Below, piece after piece: positions 1-12,181 of a stretch of DNA of 64,000 bases. The DNA is from Malaya genurostris (taxonomy: Eukaryota; Arthropoda; Insecta; Diptera; Culicidae), in assembly GCF_030247185.1 (NCBI RefSeq), contig NC_080572.1, positions 33,216,971 through 33,280,970 of the forward strand, in the 5' to 3' direction. Made by a program: the position numbers and the translations under genes. Every line of letters starts with the position of its first letter. Position 1 is the stretch's first letter. The notes under the pieces are model-generated. The model made no database searches. It saw only the letters and a program-made list of their open reading frames with translations, and had not been told where the DNA came from.

Positions 1-725
1 CCTTGTGGTGTGATACTACCATTATCTTGTCATTCATAACATTTCCATTGCGATAATTTTTCACACAAGTTTAGATAGCAACGATAACTTTCAGATTGAA
101 TCAATGTAACAATGTAACATATTCCGGGAAACGGAAATATCGTTAATAATACATTTAAACTCGTGTTTTGACCCTATATTTTTTAACCAGCTCATGTATG
201 TCGACATTTATTAAGACATTATCGAGAGAATTGTTTGCACACCTAAATACACACATATATATGCACACAAACATTATCCGATCTCGTCGAGATAAGTCGT
301 TTTGACTATCAGTGAGACTAATTAATGATACGGTTAGTGAATTTTTTTTCCTGGGTGTAAAAATAATAGTTTAATATATTTTTCCACTTTGCTTAGTTCT
401 TTGCAAGATAGAAAGTTGTGATTAATTATATGTTTATTTATGACTTCGGATGACATCGTTATAACAGTAAGACTTTTTTTTTAACCAGCCTGATGAAAAG
501 TTCAATATGTCCGCCATAAGGGTTCATTTGAATAAAAATATCTTGCTGTCAAACATTCATTCAACTACAGATATTTGAAATGTGAGAATCCGTTTCTGTT
601 TTATCTAACGTTTCATATAGTACTCCACAGAATGACTTTACCTAGAAACCTGGAAACCTATGGAATACATGACCATCGAAACGTTAGTTGGTTATCGATA
701 ACATTGCGTAAAATAGCTGCTTTTT
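1..725. other. No gene recognised
   Basis: AT-rich sequence without a credible coding region. A short CA/TA-rich stretch near 240-290, followed by a degenerate TCGTCGAG motif, resembles the microsatellite part of family C, but I cannot follow the family through it. Confidence 0.5.
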
Positions 726-1190
726 GTCTTTCTCATAAAGAAAAGTCATGCAATCATAGTGAAAATCAATTTTTGAACCGAAGCCCGGAGGACCGAAGCA
801 CAAAATTTCTGAATGTATGTATCTGTATGTGTAAGAGTTTTATTTCGATCTGACTTCCGGTTCCAGAATTACCGGGTGATTAGTGTATAAATTAAAATTA
901 GTTCCTCAGTTTTCTCAGAGATGGCGTAACCGATTTAAGGTTCAATTGAAAGGTCTCATGGTTCCATACAAAACTTTTAAGTTCCATCCGGATACGACTT
1001 CCGGTTCCGGAGTTATAGTGTGGAATGTGTGGAATTTGATACCGTCACTTGAAACGGCGAAACAAAACAACATAAAAAAAAATTCTAAACTGGTCCTTTT
1101 CAATACTACAAATCTTAAACGGTCAAACGGTATCAAATCAATTGCTATCTATACACATCTCGAATGCCGTTCTACGTCAATCTCGTGGTT
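726..1190 (+). repeat. Family C repeat, copy 1 (partial)
   Basis: Starts with a degenerate form of the family head (CTTTCTCATA then AAGTCATGCAATCA) and continues with the diagnostic run: a 'gaaccgaagcccggaggaccga' type block, a short TG-rich stretch, then two blocks built around GACTTCCGGTTCC. The last part (about 1085-1180) also occurs, inverted, at 7253-7345. No coding capacity seen. Family C is the most frequent repeat in the window, and further copies are listed below. Confidence 0.75.
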
Positions 1191-1464
1191 CTGTTTCTGG
1201 CATTACCTACTGCAAGTTTTTTCTTATTTCAGCGATTTCATGTCATGCAGTTTTCAAATCACACATTTTACATGTTTTTTAATATAAATTTGTGTAAAAT
1301 ACAGCACACCATTTATGTACATCTTAAGGAGATGTAAAATCACAAGATATTTTCAAACAGTGCAATTTTCCAGGTGCGCAGGTTTATATTGTCGTTTTGT
1401 TGCCAAAAGATGGCGCTTAAAATCTATTTATGTATAATTTGAACCTAAGGCGCTTTTTTGTTGC

Positions 1465-1519
1465 TCTCCAAAACCTCCAGTTGTCGTGTGTTCGAAGCCC
1501 AACCTGGAAGGATTCTTAG
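1465..1519 (+). repeat. SINE, left half (interrupted)
   Basis: The stretch CCAGTTGTCGTGTGTTCGAA, followed by a GGAAGGATTCTTAG block, matches the complete SINE at 23982-24181 (minus strand). It contains a TGTTCGAA B-box-like element. The repeat stops abruptly at ATTCTTAG and resumes after an identical ATTCTTAG at 4451, so it was split by the hAT insertion. The tRNA-like head before the B box is diverged, so the left limit is approximate. Confidence 0.75.
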
Positions 1520-1949
1520 CAGGGCCGGTGAAACATGTTAAACCCAGGTGGGTAATTTTTCATACTGCGGAGAACGACTTCGTATTTAGAAGTATTTCTC
1601 CATTCTAATGGAAATGATACTCATCCCTATATTTATCACTCTGCACTTTAGTCGTTTTTTTAAATAAAATATTGATTCTATAAAACTTTTCATGAAACGC
1701 GTGAATTAGAAGTTTGAAGAGTTTTCGGTACTAAGTTTTAAAACAAAATTTCGCATCTAAGGTTTAACCTGGTTTCGAAATCACTACCAATTTTAGTTTT
1801 CAATTCAAAGTACCAACCTTCAAAGAACATTTAAAATCAATAGCACCACGAACACTGAATCTATCGACATATAAGTGACGTTACTAATTCATTTATGATA
1901 AATAGAAATAACAAATTCCGTGTGTTGCTAAAACATTACTTTTTGGCTC

Positions 1950-2110
1950 AAATAAGACAGTCATCGCCGCAAAGGAAGCCGATGTTTAGACCAGTGACAA
2001 ATCATTCTATAAGGATGGTATTGAAAAATTAATAAAGTGCTAGAACGATTGTATGTCATTTGAAGATGAAGTTCGGCTGAAAAGTTCGTATCGTTTGATA
2101 GAAACACACA
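1950..2110 (+). pseudogene. Mariner transposase C-terminal fragment
   Basis: Plus-strand translation contains DKSFYKDGIEKL followed by an N-x-C-like tail with in-frame stops. This matches the C-terminal end of mariner transposases and parallels the DKSYYKNGIEKL end of the larger minus-strand mariner relic next door. The two are tail to tail, so this is a separate, older and shorter remnant, not part of the same copy. Confidence 0.7.
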
Positions 2111-2138
2111 TTTTTTTTGCCAAAATTCGTTTTTATTA

Positions 2139-3181
2139 TTAAACATAATTGCCATCAGAGGCGACACAGCGATTATAGCGATCTTCCAACTTTTCGATAC
2201 CATTTTTGTAGTACGATTTGTCCTTTGCCTCAAAAAAGGCCTCAGTTTCAGCGATTACCTCTCCATTGCTTCTAAATTTTTTACCAGCGAGCATTCTCTT
2301 GAGGTCTGAGTACAGGAAAAAGTCACTGGGGGCCAAATCTGGAGAATACGATGGATGAGGGAGCGATTCGAAGCCCAATTCGTTCAATTTCAGCATGGTT
2401 TTCATCGACTTGTGACACGGTGCATTGTCTTGATGAAACAAAACTTTTTTCTTCTTCAAATGAGGCCGTTTTTTTTTTTAAATTTCGTCCTTCAAATGCT
2501 CTAATAACGCTATATAATAGTCACTGTTGATGGTTTTTCCCTTTTCAAGGTAGTCGATGAAAATTATACCATGCGAATCCCAAAATACAGACGCCATAAC
2601 CTTACCGGCCGATTGTTGAGTATTTCCAGGCTTTGGGTTCGGTTCATCGCGTGCAGTCCACTCAGCTGACTGTCGATTGGACTCCGGAGTGAAGTGATGG
2701 AGCCGTGTTTCGTCCATTGTTATATATCGACGAAAAAAATCGGTTTTTTTTCGATAGCTCCAAACACTGCTCAGAATCATCAATTCGTTGTTGTTTTTGA
2801 TCGATTGTGAGCTCACGCGGCACCCATTTTGCACAAAGCTTTCTCATATCCAAATATTCGTGAATAATATGTCCAACACGTTCCTTTGATATCTTTAGGG
2901 TGTCAGCTATCTCGATCAACTTCACTTTACGGTCATTGAAAATCATTTTGTGGATTTTTTTCACGTTTTCATCGGTAACAGACTCTTTTGGACGTCCACT
3001 GCGTTCATCGTCTTCGGTGCTCATATGACCAGTACGAAATTTTGCAAACCACTTACGAATTGTTGCTTCGCCCGGTGCAGAGTCTGGATAACACTCATCA
3101 AGCCATTTTTTTGGTATCGGCGGCACTTTTTTTCATCAAAAAGTAGTGTTTCATCAACACACGAAATTCCTTTTTTTCCAT
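2139..3181 (-). pseudogene. Mariner transposase, frameshifted
   Basis: A nearly full-length mariner-family transposase, broken over three frames. The likely start is the ATG at 3181 (MEKKEFRVLMKHYF), lost from the main frame by a one-base change in an A-run near 3115. Then follow the helix-turn-helix part (YPDSAPGEATIRKWFAKFRT), WVPRELTIDQK, and the three catalytic segments MDETRLHHF, LFHQDNAPCHKS and SPDLAPSDFFLY. The last two acidic residues are spaced as in DD34D mariners. The ending is VASDGNYV. Frame changes fall near 2750 and 2470, the latter in a long homopolymer. Mariner integrates at TA; I did not find clear terminal repeats. It lies inside the hAT element, so it is probably a passenger. 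Confidence 0.92.
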
Positions 3182-3774
3182 TTTTTTCACAATAACAAAA
3201 TGGAAAATTAATTAAAAATGATTGAAATATAGATGTTCAAAACCTGAACACTGTTTGTACGGTTCTCAGTATTTTGAGTTTGCACACCGGTATAGAAAAC
3301 AAAAACGTAGTCATCCACCCGATTCTCTCGATCCCCGTCCCTGTCCACTATATTTATTGGAACTAACAAGATCTTTTTTTGTCACTAACTTTTTCGTTCT
3401 CGATGGCAACTAATTAGATCTCCTGTCGTATTTAGACATGCCGTTTCACACCTCCCCTTTTTACCTCGTTTTTCACAATATTTACTTCTCTTTCATTCTC
3501 TTCAGTAACATCACCATCACCGACAACGGAGAACCGCTCCAGTCGATGACCAGGCTGCGGGCCACCCGCCAGGTCTTCGTAGTCTGAGGATGTTTCCCGC
3601 GGACCCACACGGACCGAATGATGCGACCAACATAGATATTTACCAACGCCATCTGGAAGACTCTCATGCTATATTCAATTCTCCGGCCACTGCTGATCGC
3701 CACCTGAAAGTTGAATTTTCGAGAATCTGCGACCCCAATGTGACATTTCCTAATGATACTATTCTAGTTTTAAG

Positions 3775-3864
3775 TCAGTGGTTAATTACGATTAGAAAAT
3801 ACCCTTGGCATCTTTGGGCTTAAGCAGTGTGCCTTAAAATTATATTATATTATTGAATAAAAAA
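3775..3864 (+). repeat. Family A retroposon 3' end
   Basis: Contains GTTAATTACGATTAGAAAAT, CTTAAGCAGTGTGCCTTAA and a tail TATTGAATAAAAAA. The same block occurs at 26165-26250 (plus) and at 13341-13467, 23545-23640 and 51735-51906 (minus). Two of those copies have target duplications and an A-rich end, so the family is a retroposon known here only from 3' ends. The upstream 3420-3775 may be more of the same copy or unrelated; I do not recognise it. Confidence 0.75.
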
Positions 3865-4006
3865 TGTAGATTTTGAGTGATTTTCTTCATGTGAAGATAT
3901 AGAAGATGAGATGTGACAAGGTTCATTTCATCATGCAAAAATCTTTTAGTAACTTAACTTTCACTTTTTACAAGAGGAGTCGACCTTAAACATCTGCCGC
4001 AAAATT

Positions 4007-4127
4007 CGGATAAAGGTCTTCTACTATTTACTGTTCCGGCAAAGCTACCAAAAGTTGTTACTTTCTACTTACTACTGCATTCTTCTTTTGCCGGTTCGGA
4101 ACGTAAAGAGTAAAAGACCTTTATCGG
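4007..4127. repeat. Small foldback (hairpin MITE-like)
   Basis: Imperfect inverted arms of about 45 bp, starting CGGATAAAGGTCTT on the left and CCGATAAAGGTCTT when read from the right on the minus strand, with GTTCCGG in both arms. It lies within the hAT element. No target duplication could be defined. Confidence 0.65.
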
Positions 4128-4450
4128 TATTTTCCGGTATCTCAGAGATCCGAGTGATTTGCATGGATGAGATGCTTAAGCTCGGCTCCTTTGCTGGAAG
4201 GGAAAAGTTAAGTTTCTAAAAGATTTCTGTTTGCTCAAATGACTCATGTCACGTCTCACCTATCTGCGGTATATCTTCACCTTCTTGCTCTACCTTGAGA
4301 ACTAGCATTCTATAATTTTGATTTTATTTATTATTCCGAATTACAATAAAAATATTCCTCTTATTATGAATAATGCTAATATTTTAATTGTTTTTTGTTC
4401 GAAATTTCAGGTGGGTAATGCTACCCACCGTACCTCTTTCAACGGCCCTG

Positions 4451-4575
4451 ATTCTTAGTGCCAGTAGGATCGTAGCACCTTCCATGCAATGATTCTATAC
4501 GTTAAGAAACGACTGCGAAGTCTGTTGAAACAGAAGGTCAAATTCCACAAAAAACATGTGATGCTAATGCTTTTT
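4451..4575 (+). repeat. SINE, right half
   Basis: Begins with the second copy of ATTCTTAG and continues GTAGGATCGTAGCAC, GACTGCGAAGTCTGTTGAAA and AAATTCCACAAA, the same order as in the intact SINE at 23982-24181. Joined to 1465-1519 it gives one continuous SINE. Confidence 0.8.
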
Positions 4576-5487
4576 CATCAATGGTACACGCACTGACTGA
4601 GCAATACTTCCAAACTTCCGAGGATGGGCGAAAATGGCTCGATTAATGAATGTCAATGAAATCAATTGCCCAAAAGATAGTCAAAAACGAGTTGGCAGCG
4701 ATAACCAATACTTTGAGCTGAGCTGAAGTAGATCTCCCGTAGTTACACTTTGTGATTGACTGAATGAGTGGAAATGTACAATAAACCAAGAAAATGAAGC
4801 TTGGGAGAAGCAAATCATTTTCACTGTACATACCCACTCCTAACTTTTTATTAAATGATCAATAACGACGCTTTGCTACGACCAAAGGCTGTGCTAATGA
4901 GGGAAAGGAAGGAATGTTAGTCCGATATTCGTTGTTTCTAGAGTCCGCGGGTACCACTGTATCTCCACGAGCATAACGGGATAAGATATTTGTTAGTAGG
5001 GAGGGAAAGAGATCCGGATATGTTTTGGTAAACAATATTATCTCAACAAAACTGTTTTTCGATACTCAAGTAAAATATAATAAGTAAGAAAAATATAAAA
5101 TATCTCCAAGGAACGATCTCACCAGTATCCCTTTTCTCCTGCTCGCTCTGCTGTCAGAAACGCGAGATGAAATACGACCACTGAAACAATAAAATAAAAA
5201 CAATCGCGAATGGGTCCGCTAAACCTAAACCTTCAGTATGAATGACACGATCGACTTGTAAACTTTCACACATTCCATAGAAATCCGACAACACCGACAA
5301 TGACATGCAGACGGCGCTTCGATTGGTTGACAGGTTAACATCGTTGAATTTTGGGGCGAAAAATTCACAGTATCCGCCGCTTGAGCATCTTTAGTTTCAA
5401 TATTATTCAAAAAATAGCACTCCCACTTCTAAACAAACAGTTGCCACACCTGCACTGTCACTCAAAATAACTATTTCAACCAAATTT
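4576..5487. other. No gene recognised
   Basis: No family recognised. On the minus strand near 4675-4710 the sequence CAAAGTATTGGTTATCGCTG is close to CAAAGTATTGGTTAACGCTG at about 5588-5606 (minus), so the two places may share a short old duplication. Confidence 0.4.
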
Positions 5488-5489
5488 TT

Positions 5490-5625
5490 AACTATACGTA
5501 TCAAACAACACATTGAAATTATACTTTTTAGAGCGCAGCACCAGGACATCGCAACGCACTCCCAGTGATGCCAACTCTCTCTTAGCAGCGTTAACCAATA
5601 CTTTGAAAACAAAATCTTTCGCCAT
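5490..5625 (-). other. Possible coding exon, unrecognised
   Basis: The ATG at 5625 has a favourable context (ACGATGG) and opens a 45-codon frame beginning MAKDFVFKVLVNAAKRELAS, with balanced, gene-like codon use. It ends at a stop just after a GTATAG that could be a splice donor. I do not recognise the protein and cannot place a second exon: the minus-strand frame at 5225-5410 (ending in a Cys-rich CHCRCCR segment) is a possible but unproven partner. It may well be chance. Confidence 0.15.
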
Positions 5626-5852
5626 CGTTCTTGGATACTCGATAATTTTCCATGAAAAAAACAACATTTCAAAGTTGCGCACTTGGTATGCGTGTTTTCA
5701 TTAAAAAATCGAAAGGAAGTAGAATCTTGCAAGGATACAAAAGCACATGAAGCTTAGGGTTAACACTTAAAGTTAACGCTATTAGCGAAACACTTTTTAC
5801 ATTGCGCGGAAGCGTCCTTTGTCAAATGGAAATTCCAACATGCTCTTGAGAC

Positions 5853-7252
<1,400 letters not shown>

Positions 7253-7345
7253 GTAGAACGGCGTTCGAGATGTGTATAGATAGCAATTGATGTGATACCG
7301 TTTGACCGTTTAAGATTTGTATTATTGAAGAAGACCATTCGGTTT
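7253..7345 (-). repeat. Repeat shared with 1085-1180 (inverted)
   Basis: GAGATGTGTATAGATAGCAA, then GATACCGTTTGACCGTTTAA, are the reverse complement of the end of family C copy 1. This may be the family C interior or a separate repeat that often lies beside it. Confidence 0.6.
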
Positions 7346-8525
7346 CAAAAGATTGCGTTTGTATTTTAGGAAATAAGGCGGCAGTTTAGAACAGTTTCCC
7401 AAATAAGTTCTTTACGTTACTTTTGGGGTCCTGAAAAGGACCATTAGTGGCTTTGGAATCTTGGAATGGACTATTTGGTTTTGGACAATTACGTTTGCAT
7501 TCCAGGAAGTAGGGCGCCATTGCAAGTCATTTGTAAGTTTGAGCCTTGACCTAGAAGAAGTCATTACATAAATAAAATCGTAACACAAGTCATACAATGT
7601 ATCTATACGTTGAATTTCAGCAGCGTTTTCTATGGTCGAGTTCTAAATATGAGTGTGGTCCCAAAAATGTTCGTTGAGAACCGCGTAAAGCAGTCATCAT
7701 CGGAATACCACGTAAAACCCATCATCATTCGATCTGAAAGTAAGTGAATGCTATAAAATGTGAAAACAATGTCTTACCTGTCTTGTATTCTTGATGTCTA
7801 GTATGTTTGACTTTCTATAATTTTATTTCAGTGTGTCATGCTTACGTTATTCCAATATGATAGTGATAATTTCATACATATTCCAACATCAGTTCTCGTT
7901 GAAGTTTACGGTTCGGGTGTTTCCATCGCAAGTACAGACAATATTGTTCTGTGATATGAAAAATAATATGTTATTTGTAAATACTAGGACCAAGCAAGAC
8001 ACACCAAATGGGGTCGCTTCATTCAAATTATTTGCAACTGTTTATTCGAAGTACGTTTTCATATAATCAAGAAACTCAACGTATTTTTGTCTGGATACGG
8101 CAATATTGAAATCTCTGGTAACTACCAGAGGCATGTTTTGCCTACTGTAGCTGGCCAATTTGCGCATTATAAAGGAGTTTTATTTTGTTCGTTGTAGTGT
8201 TTGGATAGAGGTACATCGAGACCATTACCAAACCATCATGGGAAAGTGGTATAAAGCGTCGCTACTGGCCAAAACGCCATTCCTTTTTTAAGTATTCACG
8301 ACTTTTCTTAACAAAAGTTTTATCACTAACACTATATTTTCGTAAGATTTTTGTGCTATGCAAGTTTGGCAGTTCTCGTGTGCTGGAAAATATTAAAAAA
8401 CTGAAAATATCATTAGGCAGCTTTTCGATGTGAGGTTTAGATTCAATTAAACAAGCATTTTTACTGTATAAAACGTCTAATGGTCAGTTGCTACTAAGTA
8501 ACTGACTTTCAGCAATGCTAATGTC
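7346..8525. other. No gene recognised
   Basis: Short open frames only (for example 7833-8066) with no family resemblance. Confidence 0.4.
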
Positions 8526-9107
8526 TCTATTTACAGTATAACAAAGAAACAAAGTTATTTCTTTGTTATTTCTTTGATATAAGAATTTTCTCATAGCAGT
8601 CACTCTACGGACATTATGCCCACCTTCGATTCAACAGTATGCTTCAAGTTAAAATATTTTTTAAAGATTTATAACGATTATTAAAACAAAATGTGGCATT
8701 GAGAGGATCAAATATGTTGGTTTCCAATTGTAATTTATTGATTATGCAATTGATTTCTGATGCGAAGAATATCTTCTTTATCGTCTTTTCATCTATATCG
8801 ACATTAGGGATGTCGGAATTTTTGAATTACTCGATTATTCAATAATCGCGACTATTGTTATTAAATTTTTCAAATTATTCGATTAGTTTAATAATCGAAT
8901 ATTAGTTTCAAACAAATTGATTAAAAATTACTCGATTATCTGGGTTAATAATCGATTACCGATCGATATTACGACACTTTACCCTACTACTATTATAGCA
9001 GCACAGATGTCGCCAAAAGAATCATCCACGTTCTCTAGTTGTTATATCGAATAAGGAACACCCATAACAGTCTCTGTAATCCTTTTGTAAATTGCAACAC
9101 CTACAGC
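8526..9107. repeat. 582 bp direct repeat, copy 1
   Basis: Nearly identical to 9748-10329 at a constant offset of 1222 bp, with two compensating single-base indels (CTCATAGCAG versus CCATAGCAG, ATGCCC versus ATGGCCC) and a few substitutions. The right end contains the last codons of the endonuclease part of the Helitron relic, read on the minus strand. The middle is rich in short ATAATCGATTA-type palindromes. Confidence 0.9.
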
Positions 9108-9747
9108 CAGTGGTGGTAAATTGCGAACCGAACGCCGATGCTTCTGCAAATTTACTCAAAAATGTTCACCGAGCGTAAGCATGCGATAGGTTCGAAAACT
9201 ATTCCCTCGGTTAATGCGAAGGTGTTCTGTGCTCGGTGTTCAACGAAGCAATCTGTTTCGAACCGTTCGGTTGGCGTACCATCGGCGAGGGCCGAGTAAA
9301 CTGCGTTCGATACGATGGTTTGTTGATTTCAAGTCTCGCATCCTGGTTTTGAAATTATCAATGCACACGTGATCAGCACAAAAAAATTCTTTTGCTCGAT
9401 TGATAAAACGATCAAAAGCAATTGAAATGGCATTATTTTGGACATTATCAGTGTGCTTAGGGTTGCTCGATATGGAAAATAGTAAGTTTTTGATCTTTTG
9501 CAAATTTTATGGTTTTTGGTTATAGAATCAATAACAATAAGAATTGAATAATTTGGAACAGCTAGGTGGTTAAAAAATTTGTAAACTTTTTGACTATAAT
9601 TTGGACGTTTTCAGCAAACGTAGAGTGGCTCAATATGAAAAAGGATTTTTTTTACTCTTGCAAATCAGATGTTTAATAAACTGGTGAGTCAATAGCAAAG
9701 AAAATTGAGTAATTTTAGGTATTTCCAAAGAGCGTAGGTAAATTTGA
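9108..9747. other. Spacer between the two 582 bp repeats
   Basis: Begins CAGTGGTGGTAAATTGCGAA. The first 200 bases are relatively GC-rich, with recurring GAACCG and CGAACG motifs. No coding region recognised. It may be a separate insertion. Confidence 0.4.
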
Positions 9748-10329
9748 TCTATTTACAGTATAACAGAGAAACAAAGTTATTTCTTTGTTATTTCTTTGAT
9801 ATAAGAATTTTCCATAGCAGTCACTCTACGGTCATTATGGCCCACCTTCGATTCAACAGTATGCTTCAAGTTAAAATATTGTTTAAAGATTTATAACGAT
9901 TATTAAAACAAAATGTGGCATTGAGAGGATCAAATATGTTGGTTTTCAATTGTAATTTATTGATTATGCAATTGATTTCTGATGCGAAGAATATCTTCTT
10001 TATCGTCTTTTCATCTATATCGACATTAGGGATGTCGGAATTTTTGAATTACTCGATTATTCAATAATCGCGACTATTGTTATTAAATTTTTCAAATTAT
10101 TCGATTAGTTTAATAATCGAATATTAGTTTCAAACTAATTGATTAAAAATTACTCGATTATCTGGGTTAATAATCGATTACCGATCGATATTACGACACT
10201 TTACCCTACTACTATTATAGCAGCACAGATGTCGCCAAAAGAATCATCCACGTTCTCTAGTTGTTATATCGAATAAGGAACACCCATAACAGTCTCTGTA
10301 ATCCTTTTGTAAATTGCAACACCTACAGC
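9748..10329. repeat. 582 bp direct repeat, copy 2
   Basis: Second copy of 8526-9107. It continues without a break into the Helitron-type endonuclease on its right, so this copy is in the original context and the other is the derived one. Confidence 0.9.
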
Positions 10330-11060
10330 TCTCGCATTGATACGTTTGGATTGTATGACGCAGCTAAACCTTTGCAAATGTACTGAAGAGTGATCATCTA
10401 ACCATGTTTCACTCAATGCAAGGAAATCTACGCTGGTCAAAATCCGATCTGTGGATATATCCAAAGCGTAAGCCCTCAAACTTTGCACATTGATGCAATC
10501 TAGTCTCAATTTTCCACAATATTCCACAACTTATCACTAAGTGTGCTTGAACGATGATTAGCTAATCGTTTCAACTCACTTCTTAAATCTTGCATTTTCG
10601 GTGATTTAGATCCCTTAGAATGGTGAAATTTGAAGGAATTTATCAGGTAGATACCATCAAGCGAAGTAACTCGCGACAAACCAACGTACACGTACGTACA
10701 ACGTGCTGCTCTTGGTCCTTATCGTAGTCGTACACAATCTCGGAGAATGTACCCCCTTTGGATATATGGACAGTTAGCAATTGGAAATTGTATGCGTTAA
10801 CATTTGTTGGTGTCACTTAGCCTGATATTTGTAGATCGCTTGGAAATAGGCGTCCAAACAGATTGTAATATACCAAGTCTTGAATAGACGGCTGGTCTAG
10901 ACATGATTCTCAGAGCTTCGCCAACCGCTTTGCTTACGAATTTGAACCACAGTATTACAATGTTCACCGGTATCATCTTCACCATGTTCCACGTATTTCA
11001 ATTCACTAAAGGTGCCATTAACAACACCTTCTTCTACATCAAACACCACTCAACTGTGCG
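10264..11060 (-). pseudogene. Helitron/Helentron relic: PIF1-type helicase end plus endonuclease
   Basis: Minus-strand reading, with frame breaks, gives the C-terminal part of a PIF1-type helicase: VEEGVVNGTFSELKYVEHG near 11045-10990, LLTVHISKGGTFSEIVYDYD near 10780-10715 (the T-x-H-K-S-Q-G motif, degraded), then YVGLSRVTSLDGIYLIN near 10690-10640. An endonuclease-like segment follows: RLDCINVQSLRAY, then LALSETWLDDHSS, then GVAIYKR near 10300, ending at 10264. A helicase followed by an apurinic-type endonuclease is the order in the Helentron branch of rolling-circle transposons. The Rep part is absent, so the copy is truncated and dead. Confidence 0.78.
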
Positions 11061-12181
11061 AAAACGACTTTCAATCAGTTTGCTTTCGTCTGCCATGTTG
11101 TGGAATTTTCTCCCATATTAATCACTACTCGGTGCATTTTTCTTGAGCTCAAATCAACTGAATGTTGGTTTTATTTGCATTCGTTTAATGTGATTATTTC
11201 ATAAGATTTTTTCTAGATGGATAATTTTTACTTCCGAATTGCATATTTCAAAGGAGATTAATTCTTATAGTCCTCTAGGAAACCCTTAGAAGGGCCGATT
11301 AATTGATTTTTCTGCATCCTTCACTTTTCGGTGCATTTTAATCGAATGCGAACGACCAGCAGCTGGATGATGACACAATTGCTCATATATTTCATTTATA
11401 GCAATATTTTAGTGAAAGAAACTATCAGAATGCTGTACGGGATTCATTTCTGGCTTTCAGATGTACCAAATTGTAGAATTCTCTGCGATATTAAACAATG
11501 TTCGAAACATTTATCTCGAACGCGATGTAGCAAACCCGGGTAGAAGAGATTTGCAAACCAATAACAAATTCAATTATTAAAACCAAATATCTCAATGGTA
11601 GAATTTAACATTATTTTGTTTGAAATAAGAGTTAAAATATCAAAAATCATAACAAAGTCTGCATAAGAAAATTGCAACAAAATGTAAAATTCTGTCATTG
11701 TACTATTGAAGTAAGAACAAAATATTTATATAAGGCGAATTTTCAGTTATTTGATATAGTAACATTCAGAATAGAATAATCTCATAAGAATTTATTCTAT
11801 CTGATTCTGATGCAGTTTAATCAATAGCATTTTATTTGAAGATATAACTACTTGATCAATTAAACTTTATAAAATTGAAATAACTCATTAATAATTAAAT
11901 AAGATATAATAATTAATTTGGATGTTAAACGGATATTGTACAATTTCTTGAGTCCTTAGATTGAAATTCAAGAGTAAATACATGTAGAAATGTGGTCAGC
12001 ATTTGAACACTTACAGCCAAGTCAGTTTAGTTTCAATCACTAATTTTATTTCACCAACTGAATGGAAATATTTCTACGTATTGGTTTGAATGTTTGAATT
12101 GTGTCCTATTTTACCTCTTGAAAATCTAAGACACTATGCGGGCTTACTGGATTTCCCTAACGGAGACGACTGTTTTGGCGT
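11061..12181. other. No gene recognised
   Basis: Very AT-rich. The first part could be degraded helicase sequence, but no motif is readable. Confidence 0.4.

Larger units (their letters stand above)
1520..4450. mobile_element. hAT-type DNA transposon, non-autonomous composite
   Basis: The ends are inverted: CAGGGCCGGTGAAAC on the left and its near complement on the right (4436-4450, reading CAGGGCCGTTGAAAG on the minus strand). It is bounded by identical 8 bp repeats ATTCTTAG (1512-1519 and 4451-4458). Eight-base duplications and CAGGG ends are typical of the hAT superfamily. Removing the insert and one duplication restores a continuous SINE, which fixes both borders. I find no hAT transposase inside; it carries two mariner relics, one family A retroposon end and a small foldback, so it moved by a transposase supplied elsewhere. 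Confidence 0.85.

Noticed and set aside
3482..3823. Opposed short frames upstream of the family A block
   Set aside because: Neither resembles a known protein; probably non-coding retroposon or flank.
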